DNA from: Kosakonia oryziphila
GTDB lineage: Bacteria > Pseudomonadota > Gammaproteobacteria > Enterobacterales > Enterobacteriaceae
Reading direction: 5' to 3'
Assembly (NCBI RefSeq): GCF_900094795.1
Contig: NZ_FMBC01000006.1
Coordinates: 62,001 to 126,000 of the forward strand
DNA length: 64,000 nt
The position numbers and the translations under genes are program-made. This document shows, one piece after another, positions 11,630 to 20,871 of the stretch. Within the stretch, counting starts at the first letter, position 1, and every line of letters begins with the position of its first letter. Below the pieces are notes generated by a model that was not told where the DNA came from, did no database searches, and was given only the letters and a program-made list of their open reading frames with translations.

Positions 11630-12808
11630 ATGCAAACTTCATCTGCACAAGCCGAACGCGCGCCGGGCAAACGTAAGCGCAACTTCGCTATTCTGTTCCT
11701 CATCTTGCTGGCGATCGCCGCAGGATGTCTGGCCTGGTACTTTTTGTATGCCCGCTATTACGAAACGACCGATGACGCCTACGTCAATGCCAACCTGGTA
11801 ACGCTGACCCCGCAAATTGCCGGTACTGTCACGCAGGTTGCGGTTGATGAAGGCGATTACGTAGAAAAAGGGCAGCCACTGGTGCTACTCGATCCGAGCG
11901 ATACGGAAATCGCCCTGCAACAGGCGGAAGCCAACCTTGCCAGCACTGTGCGCCAGGTGCGCGGGCTTTACAGCACCGCCGATAACTATCGCGCGCAGGT
12001 TGAAGCGAAACAGGTGGCGCTGCAAACCGCGCAAAATGATTATGCGCGTCGGCAAAAGATCTTCGCCAGCGGAGCGATTGCTGCTGAAGATCTGGCGCAT
12101 TACCGCGATGCGGTGACTACTGCGAAAAGCGATTTGGCGGCGGCGCAACAGGCGTTAACCACCAATCTGGCGATGGTCGATGACACGGTTATCGACAGCC
12201 ACCCGGAAATCAAAAGCGCGGTCGCCACCCTGCGCCAGCGCTATCTCGACAATGCCCGTAGTACCATTGTTGCGCCGGTGAGCGGCTTTGTTGCCAAACG
12301 CGCGGTGCAGCTTGGCATGCGGGTTGATTCCGGCACGACGTTGATGTCGATTGTGCCGCTGGATCAGGTCTGGGTGGATGCCAACTTTAAAGAGAGCCAG
12401 ATGGAGACGATGCGACTGGGGCAGAAAGTGACGCTGACCGCCGATCTCTATGGCGATAACGTCGAATACCACGGGGTGATTGAGAGCCTTGGCATTGGTA
12501 CCGGCAGCGCCTTCTCGTTGCTACCCGCGCAGAATGCCAGTGGTAACTGGATCAAAATTGTCCAGCGTCTGCCGGTGCGCATCACGCTCGATCCGCACGA
12601 TATACAGAAACATCCGCTGCGCGTGGGGCTGTCAATGTTTGCCCGCGTGGATATCCATGATACGGATGGTCACCTGCTGCCACAGCAAACTGTTGCCGCA
12701 CCGCGCTTTACCACCGATGTGTACCAGAACGCGCTGCAAAATGCCGATCAACTGGTGGCGAAAATTCTTCATGACAACAGCCAGGCGGTAGCGTCCAGCG
12801 CCCGTTAA
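11630..12808 (+). CDS. EmrA-like membrane fusion protein (HlyD family)
   Basis: A 392-residue periplasmic adaptor. A basic N-terminus precedes one membrane anchor (~residues 20-42). Next comes the biotinyl-lipoyl half-motif (TTDDAYVNANLVTLTPQIAG), a long coiled-coil hairpin rich in Ala and Gln (~95-190), then the second lipoyl half and beta-barrel (VAPVSGFV). It would couple the inner-membrane MFS pump encoded next to an outer-membrane TolC channel. It lies 22 bp after marR and 10 bp before the pump gene, in one operon. It is typical in length; the exported compound is not predictable. Confidence 0.88.
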   Translation: MQTSSAQAERAPGKRKRNFAILFLILLAIAAGCLAWYFLYARYYETTDDAYVNANLVTLTPQIAGTVTQVAVDEGDYVEKGQPLVLLDPSDTEIALQQAEANLASTVRQVRGLYSTADNYRAQVEAKQVALQTAQNDYARRQKIFASGAIAAEDLAHYRDAVTTAKSDLAAAQQALTTNLAMVDDTVIDSHPEIKSAVATLRQRYLDNARSTIVAPVSGFVAKRAVQLGMRVDSGTTLMSIVPLDQVWVDANFKESQMETMRLGQKVTLTADLYGDNVEYHGVIESLGIGTGSAFSLLPAQNASGNWIKIVQRLPVRITLDPHDIQKHPLRVGLSMFARVDIHDTDGHLLPQQTVAAPRFTTDVYQNALQNADQLVAKILHDNSQAVASSAR

Positions 12809-12818
12809 GAGAGACGTT

Positions 12819-14357
12819 ATGCAAGATAAGTCGGCGTTTACGCCTCCCAGCCTGCTGCTGGCGACGATTGCGTTGTCGCTGGCAACATTTATGCAGGTGC
12901 TGGATACCACTATCGCCAACGTGGCGCTGCCGACCATCGCCGGTAATCTCGGCGTTAGCTCGGATCAGGGCACCTGGGTGATCACCTCGTTTGCGGTGTG
13001 TAACGCCATTGCGCTGCCACTAACTGGCTGGTTCACCCGCCGCTTCGGTCAGCTTAAGCTGTTTGTCGGTTCGGTGGCGCTCTTTACCCTGACCTCGTTC
13101 CTCTGCGGCTTCGCCCACAGCATGACCGAGTTGATTATTTTCCGCGCCCTGCAAGGCTTTTTCGCCGGGCCGATGTTCCCAATGTGCCAGACGCTATTAC
13201 TGGTCATTTTCCCGACCAGCAAACGCAGCATGGCGCTGGCCCTGCTGTCGATGGTGACCGTTGTGGCGCCGATTGTCGGCCCGATCACTGGCGGCTGGAT
13301 CACTGATAACTACTCGTGGCCGTGGATCTTTTATATCAACGTGCCGATCGGGATTTTCGCCGCCATTACCGTCTGGAGCCAGCTTCGCGCCAGGGAAGAG
13401 ACTACCACCACTGCGCCGATTGATTATATTGGCATTGTGTTGCTGGTTCTCGGCGTTGGGCTGTTGCAGGTGGTGCTCGACAAAGGCAACGATCTTGACT
13501 GGTTCAACGCGCCGGAAATCATCGTCATGTCTGTTATTTCCGCGATTGCGCTGGTCTCGTTTGTGATTTGGGAACTGGGGGAAAACCACCCGATTGTGAA
13601 CCTGCGGCTGTTTAAGGATCGTAACTTCGCGATCGGTACGGCAACGCTGACGCTCGGCTATGCGGCGTTTTTTGCCATCAACATTATTCTGCCGCAGTGG
13701 CTGCAAACCCAGATGGGCTACACCGCCATCTGGGCCGGGCTGGCCGCTGCGCCGATGGGTTTTTTGCCACTGTTGCTGACGCCGTTTATCGGCCGCTATG
13801 CGCACAAAGTGGATCTGCGATTCCTCGCCACGCTGTCGTTTCTGACGATGGGCATATCGTGTTTACTTCGTGCTCAGTTCAATACCAGCGTCGATTTTCG
13901 CACTATTGCCGAAGTGCAGATGTTTATGGGCATCGGTGTGGCCTTCTTCTTTATGCCGATCACCACCATTGTGCTATCGAATTTGAATGGTGTTGAAGTG
14001 GCGGAAGGCTCCGGGCTGGCGACCTTTTTCCGCGTGCTCGGCGGTTCTTTCGCCTCGTCGCTCACCACCTGGATTTGGTCGCGGCGTGAGGTTTACCACC
14101 ATGCTAACCTCACCGAGAGCGTTACTACTTATAACCCTGCGGCAATGAACTACCTGCATAAGATGGGTGGTGTAACGCAGCAGCACCTTGCAGCAGTGGA
14201 TAAAACCATCGAGCAACAGGCCTATATGATGTCGACCATCGACTATTTCTGGCTGCTGGGCTGGGGTTTTATGGGGCTAATGGTGTTGATTTGGTTTGCC
14301 CGTCCGCCGTTTGTGCGTTCCGGTGTGTCTGGTGCGCCGCCCGCAGCAGGACATTAA
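12819..14357 (+). CDS. EmrB-like multidrug efflux MFS transporter (DHA2, 14 TM)
   Basis: A 512-residue integral membrane protein with about 14 hydrophobic segments. DHA2 hallmarks are visible: LDTTIANVALPTIAG in the first helix, GWFTRRFGQ in the motif A loop, and GPITGGWITDNYSWPWIFYIN in motif C and the following loop. It exports hydrophobic toxicants by proton antiport and works with the EmrA-like adaptor. GAGAG precedes the ATG, and the gene is 10 bp from emrA. No terminator is obvious at its end; a dispersed repeat follows at once. Confidence 0.88.
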   Translation: MQDKSAFTPPSLLLATIALSLATFMQVLDTTIANVALPTIAGNLGVSSDQGTWVITSFAVCNAIALPLTGWFTRRFGQLKLFVGSVALFTLTSFLCGFAHSMTELIIFRALQGFFAGPMFPMCQTLLLVIFPTSKRSMALALLSMVTVVAPIVGPITGGWITDNYSWPWIFYINVPIGIFAAITVWSQLRAREETTTTAPIDYIGIVLLVLGVGLLQVVLDKGNDLDWFNAPEIIVMSVISAIALVSFVIWELGENHPIVNLRLFKDRNFAIGTATLTLGYAAFFAINIILPQWLQTQMGYTAIWAGLAAAPMGFLPLLLTPFIGRYAHKVDLRFLATLSFLTMGISCLLRAQFNTSVDFRTIAEVQMFMGIGVAFFFMPITTIVLSNLNGVEVAEGSGLATFFRVLGGSFASSLTTWIWSRREVYHHANLTESVTTYNPAAMNYLHKMGGVTQQHLAAVDKTIEQQAYMMSTIDYFWLLGWGFMGLMVLIWFARPPFVRSGVSGAPPAAGH

Positions 14358-14360
14358 TAC

Positions 14361-14487
14361 AGATACCCAAAATAATTCGAGTTGCAGGACAAAACGCGTT
14401 TCCGTTTTGAGCAGTGCTTGCGCAGGGCCAGAGGTCCGAGTCTGAATAAAAAGCCAGCACGTGTAACCTGAAGTATGACGGGAATAA
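14361..14487 (+). repeat. Dispersed intergenic repeat, copy 2
   Basis: It begins ATACCCAAAATAATTCGAG and ends CTGAAGTATGACGGGAATAA, the ends of a well-known enterobacterial intergenic repeat. Its last ~45 bases match 10944-10988. The tail GGGAATAAG supplies the only purine-rich stretch before the ATG at 14489. Confidence 0.6.
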
Positions 14488-14488
14488 G

Positions 14489-15733
14489 ATGAGATACGCT
14501 ATGGCACCCGTGTTATCCGGCAGTGATGGTCGTTTATTGCAGCACCGTTCTTTTGTCGCGTTCTGGCTGTCGCGAACCAGTTCCAGCTTTGGTTTTCAGA
14601 TGTTATCCATCATTGTCGGCTGGCAGATCTATTCCCGGACGCAAAGCGCCTTCTGGCTGGGGATGATTGGTCTGGTGCAGTTTGTTCCTTCGGTCACGCT
14701 GGCACTGCCTGCCGGGCATATCGCTGACCAGTTTGATCGGCGCCGCGTGGTGCTGATAGGACAAATTTGCGAATGGCTGGCGATTGCGGTGCTGGCCTGG
14801 CTGACGTGGCAAGGCGATGCCAGCGTCTGGGTGATCCTGCTGCTGATTTTTATTATCGCCTGCGCCAAAACTGTTGAATCACCGTCGATGATTTCGATGC
14901 TGCCAGCTCTGGTTCCGGCCTCGATTTTACCCCGCGCCACCGCTGCCAATGCGGTTTCCGGCCAGGCTGCGCAGATTGTCGGCCCGGCGTTGGGCGGTTT
15001 TCTCTATGCGGCGGGCGCGGAGGTGGTGTATACCGCCACGGCGGGGTTGTATCTGATGTCGTTGTTGCTGGTCGCCACATTGCGCTATGAACAGGCGCAG
15101 CCGAGACGCACACCCGCCACGCTTTCATCACTGTTCGCCGGGGTGAATTTCATCCGCAAACGCCCGGATGTGCTGGGGGTGATCTCTCTCGATCTGTTTG
15201 CCGTGTTATTGGGTGGGGCGACGGCGCTGCTGCCTATTTTCGCTCATGATGTGTTGCATACCGGGCCGCTGGGATTGGGTTTGCGCAGCGCGCCTGCGGT
15301 TGGGGCGCTGCTGGTGGGCTTCTGGCTCAGCCACCGTTCACTTACGCGCAACGTCGGAATGATCATGTTTATCAGCGTGACCGGGTTTGGCGTGGCGACG
15401 CTGATCTTTGCGTTTTCAAACCTGATGTGGCTGTCACTGCTGGCGCTGTTCGCCCTCGGTGGCTGCGATATGGTGAGCATGGTGATCCGCGGTTCGCTGG
15501 TGCAACTGGATACGCCGGATGAGATGCGCGGGCGGGTCAATGCGGTTAACTCGATCTTTATCAACACCTCAAATCAGCTTGGCGAATTTGAATCCGGGAT
15601 GCTCGCCGCGTGGCTCGGAGCTGTGCCCGCTGCGGCGCTGGGTGGTATTGGCACGCTGCTGGTGGTGGCGCTGTGGATGAAGATGTTCCCCGGACTTAGG
15701 CATCGTCAGCGGCTGGAGAGCAGTACAGCTTAA
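14489..15733 (+). CDS. MFS transporter, EntS/MFS_3 type
   Basis: A 414-residue membrane protein with 10-12 hydrophobic segments and the MFS loop GHIADQFDRRRV between helices 2 and 3. WLSRTSSSFGFQMLSIIVGWQIY at the start and FRSAPAVGALLVG-like segments later resemble the EntS/MFS_3 exporters, a family including the enterobactin exporter. The start may be 14489 or, 12 bases later, the second Met (MAPVL). It follows emrB by 131 bp of repeat sequence and is probably an independent unit. The substrate is unknown. Confidence 0.75.
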   Translation: MRYAMAPVLSGSDGRLLQHRSFVAFWLSRTSSSFGFQMLSIIVGWQIYSRTQSAFWLGMIGLVQFVPSVTLALPAGHIADQFDRRRVVLIGQICEWLAIAVLAWLTWQGDASVWVILLLIFIIACAKTVESPSMISMLPALVPASILPRATAANAVSGQAAQIVGPALGGFLYAAGAEVVYTATAGLYLMSLLLVATLRYEQAQPRRTPATLSSLFAGVNFIRKRPDVLGVISLDLFAVLLGGATALLPIFAHDVLHTGPLGLGLRSAPAVGALLVGFWLSHRSLTRNVGMIMFISVTGFGVATLIFAFSNLMWLSLLALFALGGCDMVSMVIRGSLVQLDTPDEMRGRVNAVNSIFINTSNQLGEFESGMLAAWLGAVPAAALGGIGTLLVVALWMKMFPGLRHRQRLESSTA

Positions 15734-15861
15734 CCGCTGGTGCGGGGGGAAGACCGGAAAGCGCCCGGCGGCGAAGCTGATTAATTTTGACGGGATTGGC
15801 CACGCGCCGCAGAGAGAAGAAGGGGGGCGTTTTGATCATGCGGGAGTCCCTTCGTGAATAG

Positions 15862-16197
15862 TCAGTGTAACAGTTGTTGTTTACGTGCCTGAATGCGCCC
15901 CTTCACCTGCAACTTTTCATATAACTGTTTCAGATGCCATTTGACGGTTTCCACAGAGCTCCCCAGTGCGCTGGCGATTTGTTTGTTGGAATGGCCATCG
16001 GCAATTAAGCGCAATGTTTGCTGTTCGCGCTCCGTTAACCGCAGGCTTGCAGTTGCGGGAGCGGGCAGCATCGCGCCCAATTGGCTAAGTAGCGTACGGA
16101 TGACCATATTCTGCGTGGGCTGCTTATTCAGGTGAGCCAGCCACAAGGCAAGATCCGGGCCGAGGTCTTGTAAACTGCGTCGAAGATTTTTCGCCAC
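15862..16197 (-). CDS. Short LuxR-type HTH protein, possibly a remnant of a MalT-like regulator
   Basis: A 111-residue protein whose C-terminal half is a clear LuxR/GerE helix-turn-helix (LTEREQQTLRLIADGHSNKQI, then VETVKWHLKQLYEKL). The N-terminal ~45 residues resemble the end of the long helical region of MalT/LAL regulators, which are normally ~900 residues. No sensor or receiver domain is present. The start is a GTG 30 bp after the antiporter stop with no clear ribosome site. Either it is a stand-alone DNA-binding module or the tail of a deleted large regulator. I favour a remnant, but the frame is intact. Confidence 0.55.
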   Translation of the reverse strand: MAKNLRRSLQDLGPDLALWLAHLNKQPTQNMVIRTLLSQLGAMLPAPATASLRLTEREQQTLRLIADGHSNKQIASALGSSVETVKWHLKQLYEKLQVKGRIQARKQQLLH

Positions 16198-16226
16198 CGC
16201 GCTTTGCAGTGCTGGTAAGCCCCGCC

Positions 16227-17570
16227 TTAATCCTGCTCCCGCTTGCGGCGCAACGTCAGCAATGGCGTGACCGAGATGCCGTGGATCAGCACGCTGAAAG
16301 TCACTATCGTAATAGCGATATTCGCCAGTTCGCTGGCGCGGACGCTGTCTAACCCGTGCATATACGCATACGCAATATAATTCAGGCTACCGATGCCGCG
16401 GATCCCCAGCCATCCGAGGCTCAGACGATGCAACAGCGACTCTTCCGAATGCCAGGTCAGCAACAGCACCGACAGCGGTCGAATAATGACAAACAGCATG
16501 AAAGCCAACAGCAGGGCGGGCATATCCCAGTGTTGCGCCAGCGTGATGCCCAGAATAATCACCAGCGCCGCCGCAAAGATCCGCTCAACCGTATCGCCAA
16601 AGGAGAGCGCATCGCCAATCACCAACCCCACCGATTTGATCGGGTTATGTTCTTCCAGTCCGTGGCGCGCGTGGGGGTTCACCTGCATTTCCGCCGGTAA
16701 GTCGTGGTCAACTTCTTTCTGGTCCGGATGCCTTTTCTGCACGCTGACTTCGGCGCTACGCAGCCCAACGCCGGCGGCAAACGCAGCAAGAAAACCGGAC
16801 GCGCTGACGGCCATGGCAAAGGAAAAACTGAGACAGATCAGCGACAGCGCGACAAAATCGCTGGGCGCGACTTCGCCCTGAGCATGTCGGGAGCGGGTGG
16901 CGATAAGCCCAATGCTGCGCCCCAGCAAAAAACCGATAGCCAGCCCGCCTACCAGCGCCCAGACCAGATCGATGCTCAGCCAGCTAAGCCACTCATCGGC
17001 GCTGATGCTGCCGCCCGCCCGATGCCAGATCAGCGCCAGCATCAGAAAAGGCAGAGCGGTGCCATCATTCAGCCCGGCTTCGCTGGAGAGGGCGATTCGG
17101 AGTTGGTCGCCATCCCTGGCATCGTTGATGGAGACCAGGCTTGCCAGTACCGGATCGGTTGGTGCGAGGATCGCGGCAAGCGCCAGCGACAGCGGCCAGG
17201 AAAGATCGGCCATGAAATGGGCGGCCAGCATCATTCCCCCGATGGTGAGCAACATGCCAGGCAGCGCCAGTTTGATACCCATCTTCCAGTAAGGCGAGGT
17301 GAGTGGCAGGCGAATTTTTAACCCGGTAATAAAGAGCGAAGCCGCCATAGCGATTTCTGTAACCCGGCTAGTCAACATGGCGTGTGCCGCAATATCAATA
17401 TTGAGGATATTAAATACCCAGGGGCCGCAGGCAATACCCACCAGCAGATAAAGGCCAAAAACCGACACTGGCGCACGGTTTATCCAGCCATAAGAGAGTG
17501 ACATTAATAATAATAAACAGCCAGTTGCTGCCGTCCACGCCCAATATCCCATATCTCTCCACTGTGTCAT
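16227..17570 (-). CDS. Cation:proton antiporter, CPA1/NhaP type
   Basis: A 447-residue membrane protein with about 12 hydrophobic segments. The ion-binding motifs of CPA1 antiporters are present: LAPTDPVLASL and EAGLNDGTALPF. It exchanges Na+ or K+ for protons across the inner membrane. There is no long cytoplasmic regulatory tail. A short LuxR-type frame begins 30 bp downstream. The gene is divergent from the SDR gene at 17750, and the 179-bp interval must hold both promoters. Ion preference cannot be read from the sequence. Confidence 0.85.
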   Translation of the reverse strand: MTQWRDMGYWAWTAATGCLLLLMSLSYGWINRAPVSVFGLYLLVGIACGPWVFNILNIDIAAHAMLTSRVTEIAMAASLFITGLKIRLPLTSPYWKMGIKLALPGMLLTIGGMMLAAHFMADLSWPLSLALAAILAPTDPVLASLVSINDARDGDQLRIALSSEAGLNDGTALPFLMLALIWHRAGGSISADEWLSWLSIDLVWALVGGLAIGFLLGRSIGLIATRSRHAQGEVAPSDFVALSLICLSFSFAMAVSASGFLAAFAAGVGLRSAEVSVQKRHPDQKEVDHDLPAEMQVNPHARHGLEEHNPIKSVGLVIGDALSFGDTVERIFAAALVIILGITLAQHWDMPALLLAFMLFVIIRPLSVLLLTWHSEESLLHRLSLGWLGIRGIGSLNYIAYAYMHGLDSVRASELANIAITIVTFSVLIHGISVTPLLTLRRKREQD

Positions 17571-17749
17571 TTAGCTATTTAAAAGGGTGTAGCCGCTGAA
17601 GAGACTATATTCAAGGATATTGCAAAGCGAGGCGGTAAATTAGGTGTTGTGAACGATAAAATATTATTTTCAGCTTCGTTATTTTCATTCATCGCTATTT
17701 TTGTTCTACCCTTTACGTTCGTGGTAATTAAACATTGAGAGGTAAGTGA

Positions 17750-18658
17750 ATGGATAGCATAAATAACCCGAAGCACACCACAAATCAGACTAATACCGAA
17801 AACTACCCGGTTCCGCCATTTCCACATCAAAAACAGCCGTTCCCCGGCCTTGCCGGGAAAATGGAGCCGCGTCCCGATCACGGTGAAAAAAGCTACCAGG
17901 GCAGCGGTCGGCTGAATGGCCGTAAGGCGCTGATAACTGGTGGTGATTCCGGTATCGGCCGCGCTGTTGCGATTGCCTTTGCCCGCGAAGGTGCCGATGT
18001 GGCCATCAACTACCTGCCAGCGGAAGAGGAGGATGCGCGGGAAGTGATTGCCCTGATCAAAGAAGCCGGACGCAAGGCGGTGGCGATCCCCGGCGATATC
18101 CGCGATGAAACGTTCTGCCAGCAATTAGTGGAACAGGCCAGTGAAGCGTTAGGTGGGCTGGATCTGCTGGTGAATAACGCCGGGCGTCAGCAGTTCTGTG
18201 AATCGATAGAAGATCTGACCACCGAAGCGTTTGATGCCACGTTCAAAACTAATGTCTACGCCATGTTCTGGATCACCAAAGCCGCGCTGAAGAAGATGTC
18301 CCGCGGGGCGGCGATTATTAATACCACCTCCGTTCAGGCGTACGAACCGAGCGAAATACTGCTCGATTATGCCCAGACCAAGGCAGCCATCGCGACGTTT
18401 ACCAAATCCCTTGCCAAACAATTGGGGCCGAAAGGCATCCGTGTGAACGCCGTTGCGCCTGGCCCGTACTGGACGGTGCTGCAATGCTGCGGCGGGCAGC
18501 CGCAGGAAAAAATCGAGCAGTTTGGCGCCTCCGCGCCGCTCGGCCGTCCCGGCCAGCCGGCAGAGATTGCGCCGCTGTATGTCACCCTGGCTTCGTCTGA
18601 AAACAGCTATGCATCAGGCCAGGTCTGGTGTTCTGACGGTGGTACGGGAACCGTGTAA
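17750..18658 (+). CDS. SDR-family oxidoreductase, YghA/YhdF type
   Basis: A 302-residue short-chain dehydrogenase. The ~50-residue N-terminal extension ending [17 protein letters not shown] is typical of the stress-associated YghA group. NAD(P) binding is [12 protein letters not shown], the structural motif is NNAG, and the catalytic residues are Ser (NTTSVQAY) and the Y-x-x-x-K of YAQTKAA. GAGGTAAG lies just before the ATG. In this family the substrate-loop sequence is usually Pro-rich; here it reads [11 protein letters not shown] zinc dehydrogenase gene follows 38 bp later, probably in the same operon. The substrate is unknown. Confidence 0.85.
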   Translation: MDSINNPKHTTNQTNTENYPVPPFPHQKQPFPGLAGKMEPRPDHGEKSYQGSGRLNGRKALITGGDSGIGRAVAIAFAREGADVAINYLPAEEEDAREVIALIKEAGRKAVAIPGDIRDETFCQQLVEQASEALGGLDLLVNNAGRQQFCESIEDLTTEAFDATFKTNVYAMFWITKAALKKMSRGAAIINTTSVQAYEPSEILLDYAQTKAAIATFTKSLAKQLGPKGIRVNAVAPGPYWTVLQCCGGQPQEKIEQFGASAPLGRPGQPAEIAPLYVTLASSENSYASGQVWCSDGGTGTV

Positions 18659-18696
18659 CGCGCAGCCCTCTTTTATCAACGTCAGGAGAATCGCCT

Positions 18697-19890
18697 GTGA
18701 AAGCATTAACGTATCATGGACCTCATAGCGTCAAAGTTGAGAACGTCGCCGATCCGGGGTTAATCGCGCCGGACGACATCATTCTGCGCGTGACCGCGAC
18801 GGCGATTTGTGGCTCCGATTTGCATCTGTATCGCGGCAAAATTCCGGGTACGCATCATGGCGATATCTTCGGCCATGAGTTTATGGGCGAAGTTGTCGAA
18901 GCCGGGCCGGAAGTGAAAAACGTCAGCAAAGGCGATCGCGTGGTGATCCCGTTTGTGATCGCCTGCGGCGACTGTTTTTTCTGCCAGTTGCAGCAATATT
19001 CGGCCTGTGAAAACACCAACAGCGGACAGGGCGCAGCGCTAAATCGCAAGAGCATTACGCCGCCCGCCGCGCTGTTTGGCTACAGTAGCCTGTACGGCGG
19101 TGTTCCGGGCGGGCAGGCGGAGTATGTCCGTGTGCCGAAAGCCAACACCGGGCCCTTTAAAGTCCCGGACATTCTGCCGGATGAGAAGGTGCTGTTCCTC
19201 TCCGATATTCTGCCGACGGCCTGGCAGGCTATGCTGAATGCCGAAGTGAAACCGGGCTCGCGGGTGGCCATTTACGGTGCCGGGCCGGTGGGGTTGCTGA
19301 CGGCGGCCTGCGCGCGCTTTAAAGGCGCTGAGCAGATTTTTATCATCGATCACAACGATTACCGGCTGGAGTTCGCCCGGCAACGCTATGGCGCTATCCC
19401 GATTAATTTCGATAAAAACGACGATCCCGCTGCGTGGATTATCGAAAATACGCCGGGCAACCGGGGCGTTGATGCGGTGATAGATGCCGTGGGTTTTGAA
19501 GCGAAAGGCAGCATTACGGAAACCGTGCTGAGCACACTCAAAATTGAAGGCAGCAGCGGGAAAGCGCTGCGGCAATGTATCGCTGCGGTGCGGCGTGGCG
19601 GCATCGTCAGCGTGCCTGGCGTTTACGCCGGGTTTATCCACGGCTTTATGTTCGGCGATGCCTTCGATAAAGGGCTGACCTTCAAAATGGGGCAGACGCA
19701 TGTTCATGCCTGGCTGCCGGAATTGCTGGCGCTTGTCGAACAGGGACACCTGACGCCGGAGGAGATTATTACCCATCATTTGCCGCTGGAAGAGGCGGCG
19801 CGCGGGTATGAAATCTTCGAAAAACGCCAGCAAGAGTGCCGCAAAGTGATCCTCGTACCCGGCATGAATGCGGAAAAAGCTACCGTCTGA
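18697..19890 (+). CDS. Zinc-dependent dehydrogenase, FdhA/threonine dehydrogenase-like
   Basis: A 397-residue medium-chain dehydrogenase. The catalytic zinc ligands are in [10 protein letters not shown] and FGHEFMGEV, and the structural zinc cluster is [16 protein letters not shown]. The NAD fold is [13 protein letters not shown]. The insert [13 protein letters not shown]-like stretch ([15 protein letters not shown]) is typical of the group containing glutathione-independent formaldehyde dehydrogenase. It probably oxidises an alcohol or aldehyde adduct in the cytoplasm. It follows the SDR gene by 38 bp and precedes the CinA-like gene by 57 bp, suggesting one operon of three. True formaldehyde activity is not established. 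Confidence 0.82.
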   Translation: MKALTYHGPHSVKVENVADPGLIAPDDIILRVTATAICGSDLHLYRGKIPGTHHGDIFGHEFMGEVVEAGPEVKNVSKGDRVVIPFVIACGDCFFCQLQQYSACENTNSGQGAALNRKSITPPAALFGYSSLYGGVPGGQAEYVRVPKANTGPFKVPDILPDEKVLFLSDILPTAWQAMLNAEVKPGSRVAIYGAGPVGLLTAACARFKGAEQIFIIDHNDYRLEFARQRYGAIPINFDKNDDPAAWIIENTPGNRGVDAVIDAVGFEAKGSITETVLSTLKIEGSSGKALRQCIAAVRRGGIVSVPGVYAGFIHGFMFGDAFDKGLTFKMGQTHVHAWLPELLALVEQGHLTPEEIITHHLPLEEAARGYEIFEKRQQECRKVILVPGMNAEKATV

Positions 19891-19947
19891 TTCTGTGTCA
19901 GACACAGGCGCTGCGGTGTCTGTGCCTTTACTCTGGAGAGCGATTTG

Positions 19948-20454
19948 ATGACTACACCTTCGTTATCTATTGCCAATGAACTGGGGCGGTTGTTAACGGA
20001 AAAGAAGCTGCAACTGGCGACGGCGGAGTCCTGCACCGGCGGGATAATCGCCTCATCGTTGTGTGCGGCGGAAGATACCCCGTCATTCTATGGCAGCGGG
20101 TTTGTAACCTTTACCGACGAAGCCAAGATGATCATGCTTGGTGTCAGTCGTGAAACCCTTACCGCACACACGGCGGTAAGCGAACAGACGGTTATTGAGA
20201 TGGCGGCGGGCGCAGTGCGCCAGTCGCAGGCGCATATCGGTGTTGCGGTCAGCGGCTATGCCGGGCCGGACGGCGGCGAAGATGGCACGCCTGCGGGCAC
20301 GATCTGGTTTGCCTGGCAACTAGCCGACAACAGCGTGCATACCCGGGTGAAACAGTTTACCGGCGACAGCGAAGCGAATATTAAAGAGGCGACCAATTAT
20401 GCCCTCGGCAGATTAATTCGCTTATTAGCCGAATCTGACCAAATGCGGAAATGA
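19948..20454 (+). CDS. CinA-family nicotinamide-nucleotide amidohydrolase (YdeJ/PncC-like)
   Basis: A 168-residue single-domain CinA C-terminal protein. The family core TAESCTGGIIASSL is at ~residues 27-40, GSGFVTFTDEAK follows, and AVSGYAGPDGGEDGTPAGT holds the glycine-rich motif. PncC proteins deamidate NMN in pyridine nucleotide salvage; the E. coli paralogue YdeJ is similar in size but has no proven activity. The ATG at 19948 lies behind GGAGAG; a TTG three bases earlier is less likely. It is probably the last gene of the SDR operon. Confidence 0.8.
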   Translation: MTTPSLSIANELGRLLTEKKLQLATAESCTGGIIASSLCAAEDTPSFYGSGFVTFTDEAKMIMLGVSRETLTAHTAVSEQTVIEMAAGAVRQSQAHIGVAVSGYAGPDGGEDGTPAGTIWFAWQLADNSVHTRVKQFTGDSEANIKEATNYALGRLIRLLAESDQMRK

Positions 20455-20568
20455 GCGCGCTGAAATAAAACAAGCGTAACGAGGAAATAATCTTCCTTGT
20501 GCCGTTTGGTTGTTTTTTGCTTTACCGGGCTATAGTGAAAAGTCTGCGTAAATAATGAGGAGGTAACC

Positions 20569-20646
20569 ATGTTACAGGTTGAAAAAGACGATCCCCATGA
20601 AGCACCGGAATCCGGCGATAAAAAACCCGTTCCGCCCAAAAAATAA
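20569..20646 (+). CDS. 25-residue small protein, unknown function
   Basis: The ATG follows an almost perfect Shine-Dalgarno (GAGGAGGTAACC). The 25-codon frame is highly charged and ends in PVPPKK. A terminator starts 8 bases after the stop, and CTATAGT near 20530, a -10-like element with the upstream C favoured by sigmaS, sits ~35 bases before the SD. This complete small unit makes translation likely. It has no membrane segment or recognised family. Confidence 0.6.
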   Translation: MLQVEKDDPHEAPESGDKKPVPPKK

Positions 20647-20654
20647 CCGTGAAC

Positions 20655-20677
20655 AGGCCACACGCGTGGCCTTTTTT
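20655..20677 (+). terminator. Terminator after the 25-residue gene
   Basis: AGGCCAC (20655-20661) pairs with GTGGCCT (20666-20672) around ACGC, followed by TTTTT. Confidence 0.85.
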
Positions 20678-20736
20678 AACGACATAAGAAAATACCTAAA
20701 TATCTCTGGCTAAGGCAACAATCGCCTGACAATTTG

Positions 20737-20763
20737 GCCGCTATGTTGTAGCGGCTATTTTTA
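20737..20763 (+). terminator. Second plus-strand hairpin terminator
   Basis: GCCGCTA (20737-20743) pairs with TAGCGGC (20749-20755) around a 5-nt loop, then TATTTTTA. It lies 60 bases after the first terminator and 108 bases before the formate dehydrogenase start. It may be a backup terminator or an attenuator. Confidence 0.7.
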
Positions 20764-20792
20764 AACATCATCGATACGTCATGTAAAAACAC

Positions 20793-20841
20793 TCACCGCG
20801 TACAGACGCGGAAGGTGATCTGTTTCCCCGCAGAAGGGAAC
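20793..20841 (+). promoter_or_regulatory. Structured leader before the formate dehydrogenase operon
   Basis: Two consecutive hairpins lie in the ~80 bases before the start: CCGCGT/ACGCGG (20796-20801 with 20806-20811) and TTCCC/GGGAA (20824-20828 with 20836-20840). Outer TCACC/GGTGA bases could extend the first. The enzyme downstream needs molybdopterin, so a cofactor-sensing leader is conceivable, but I could not match it to the Moco riboswitch consensus. Confidence 0.35.
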
Positions 20842-20871
20842 GGACGTAGAGGATGGGTCTGAGGAAGCAAA

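Noticed and set aside
20793-20871. Confident Moco riboswitch call
   Set aside because: Two hairpins are visible but I could not match the known Moco consensus, so it is left as a structured leader.
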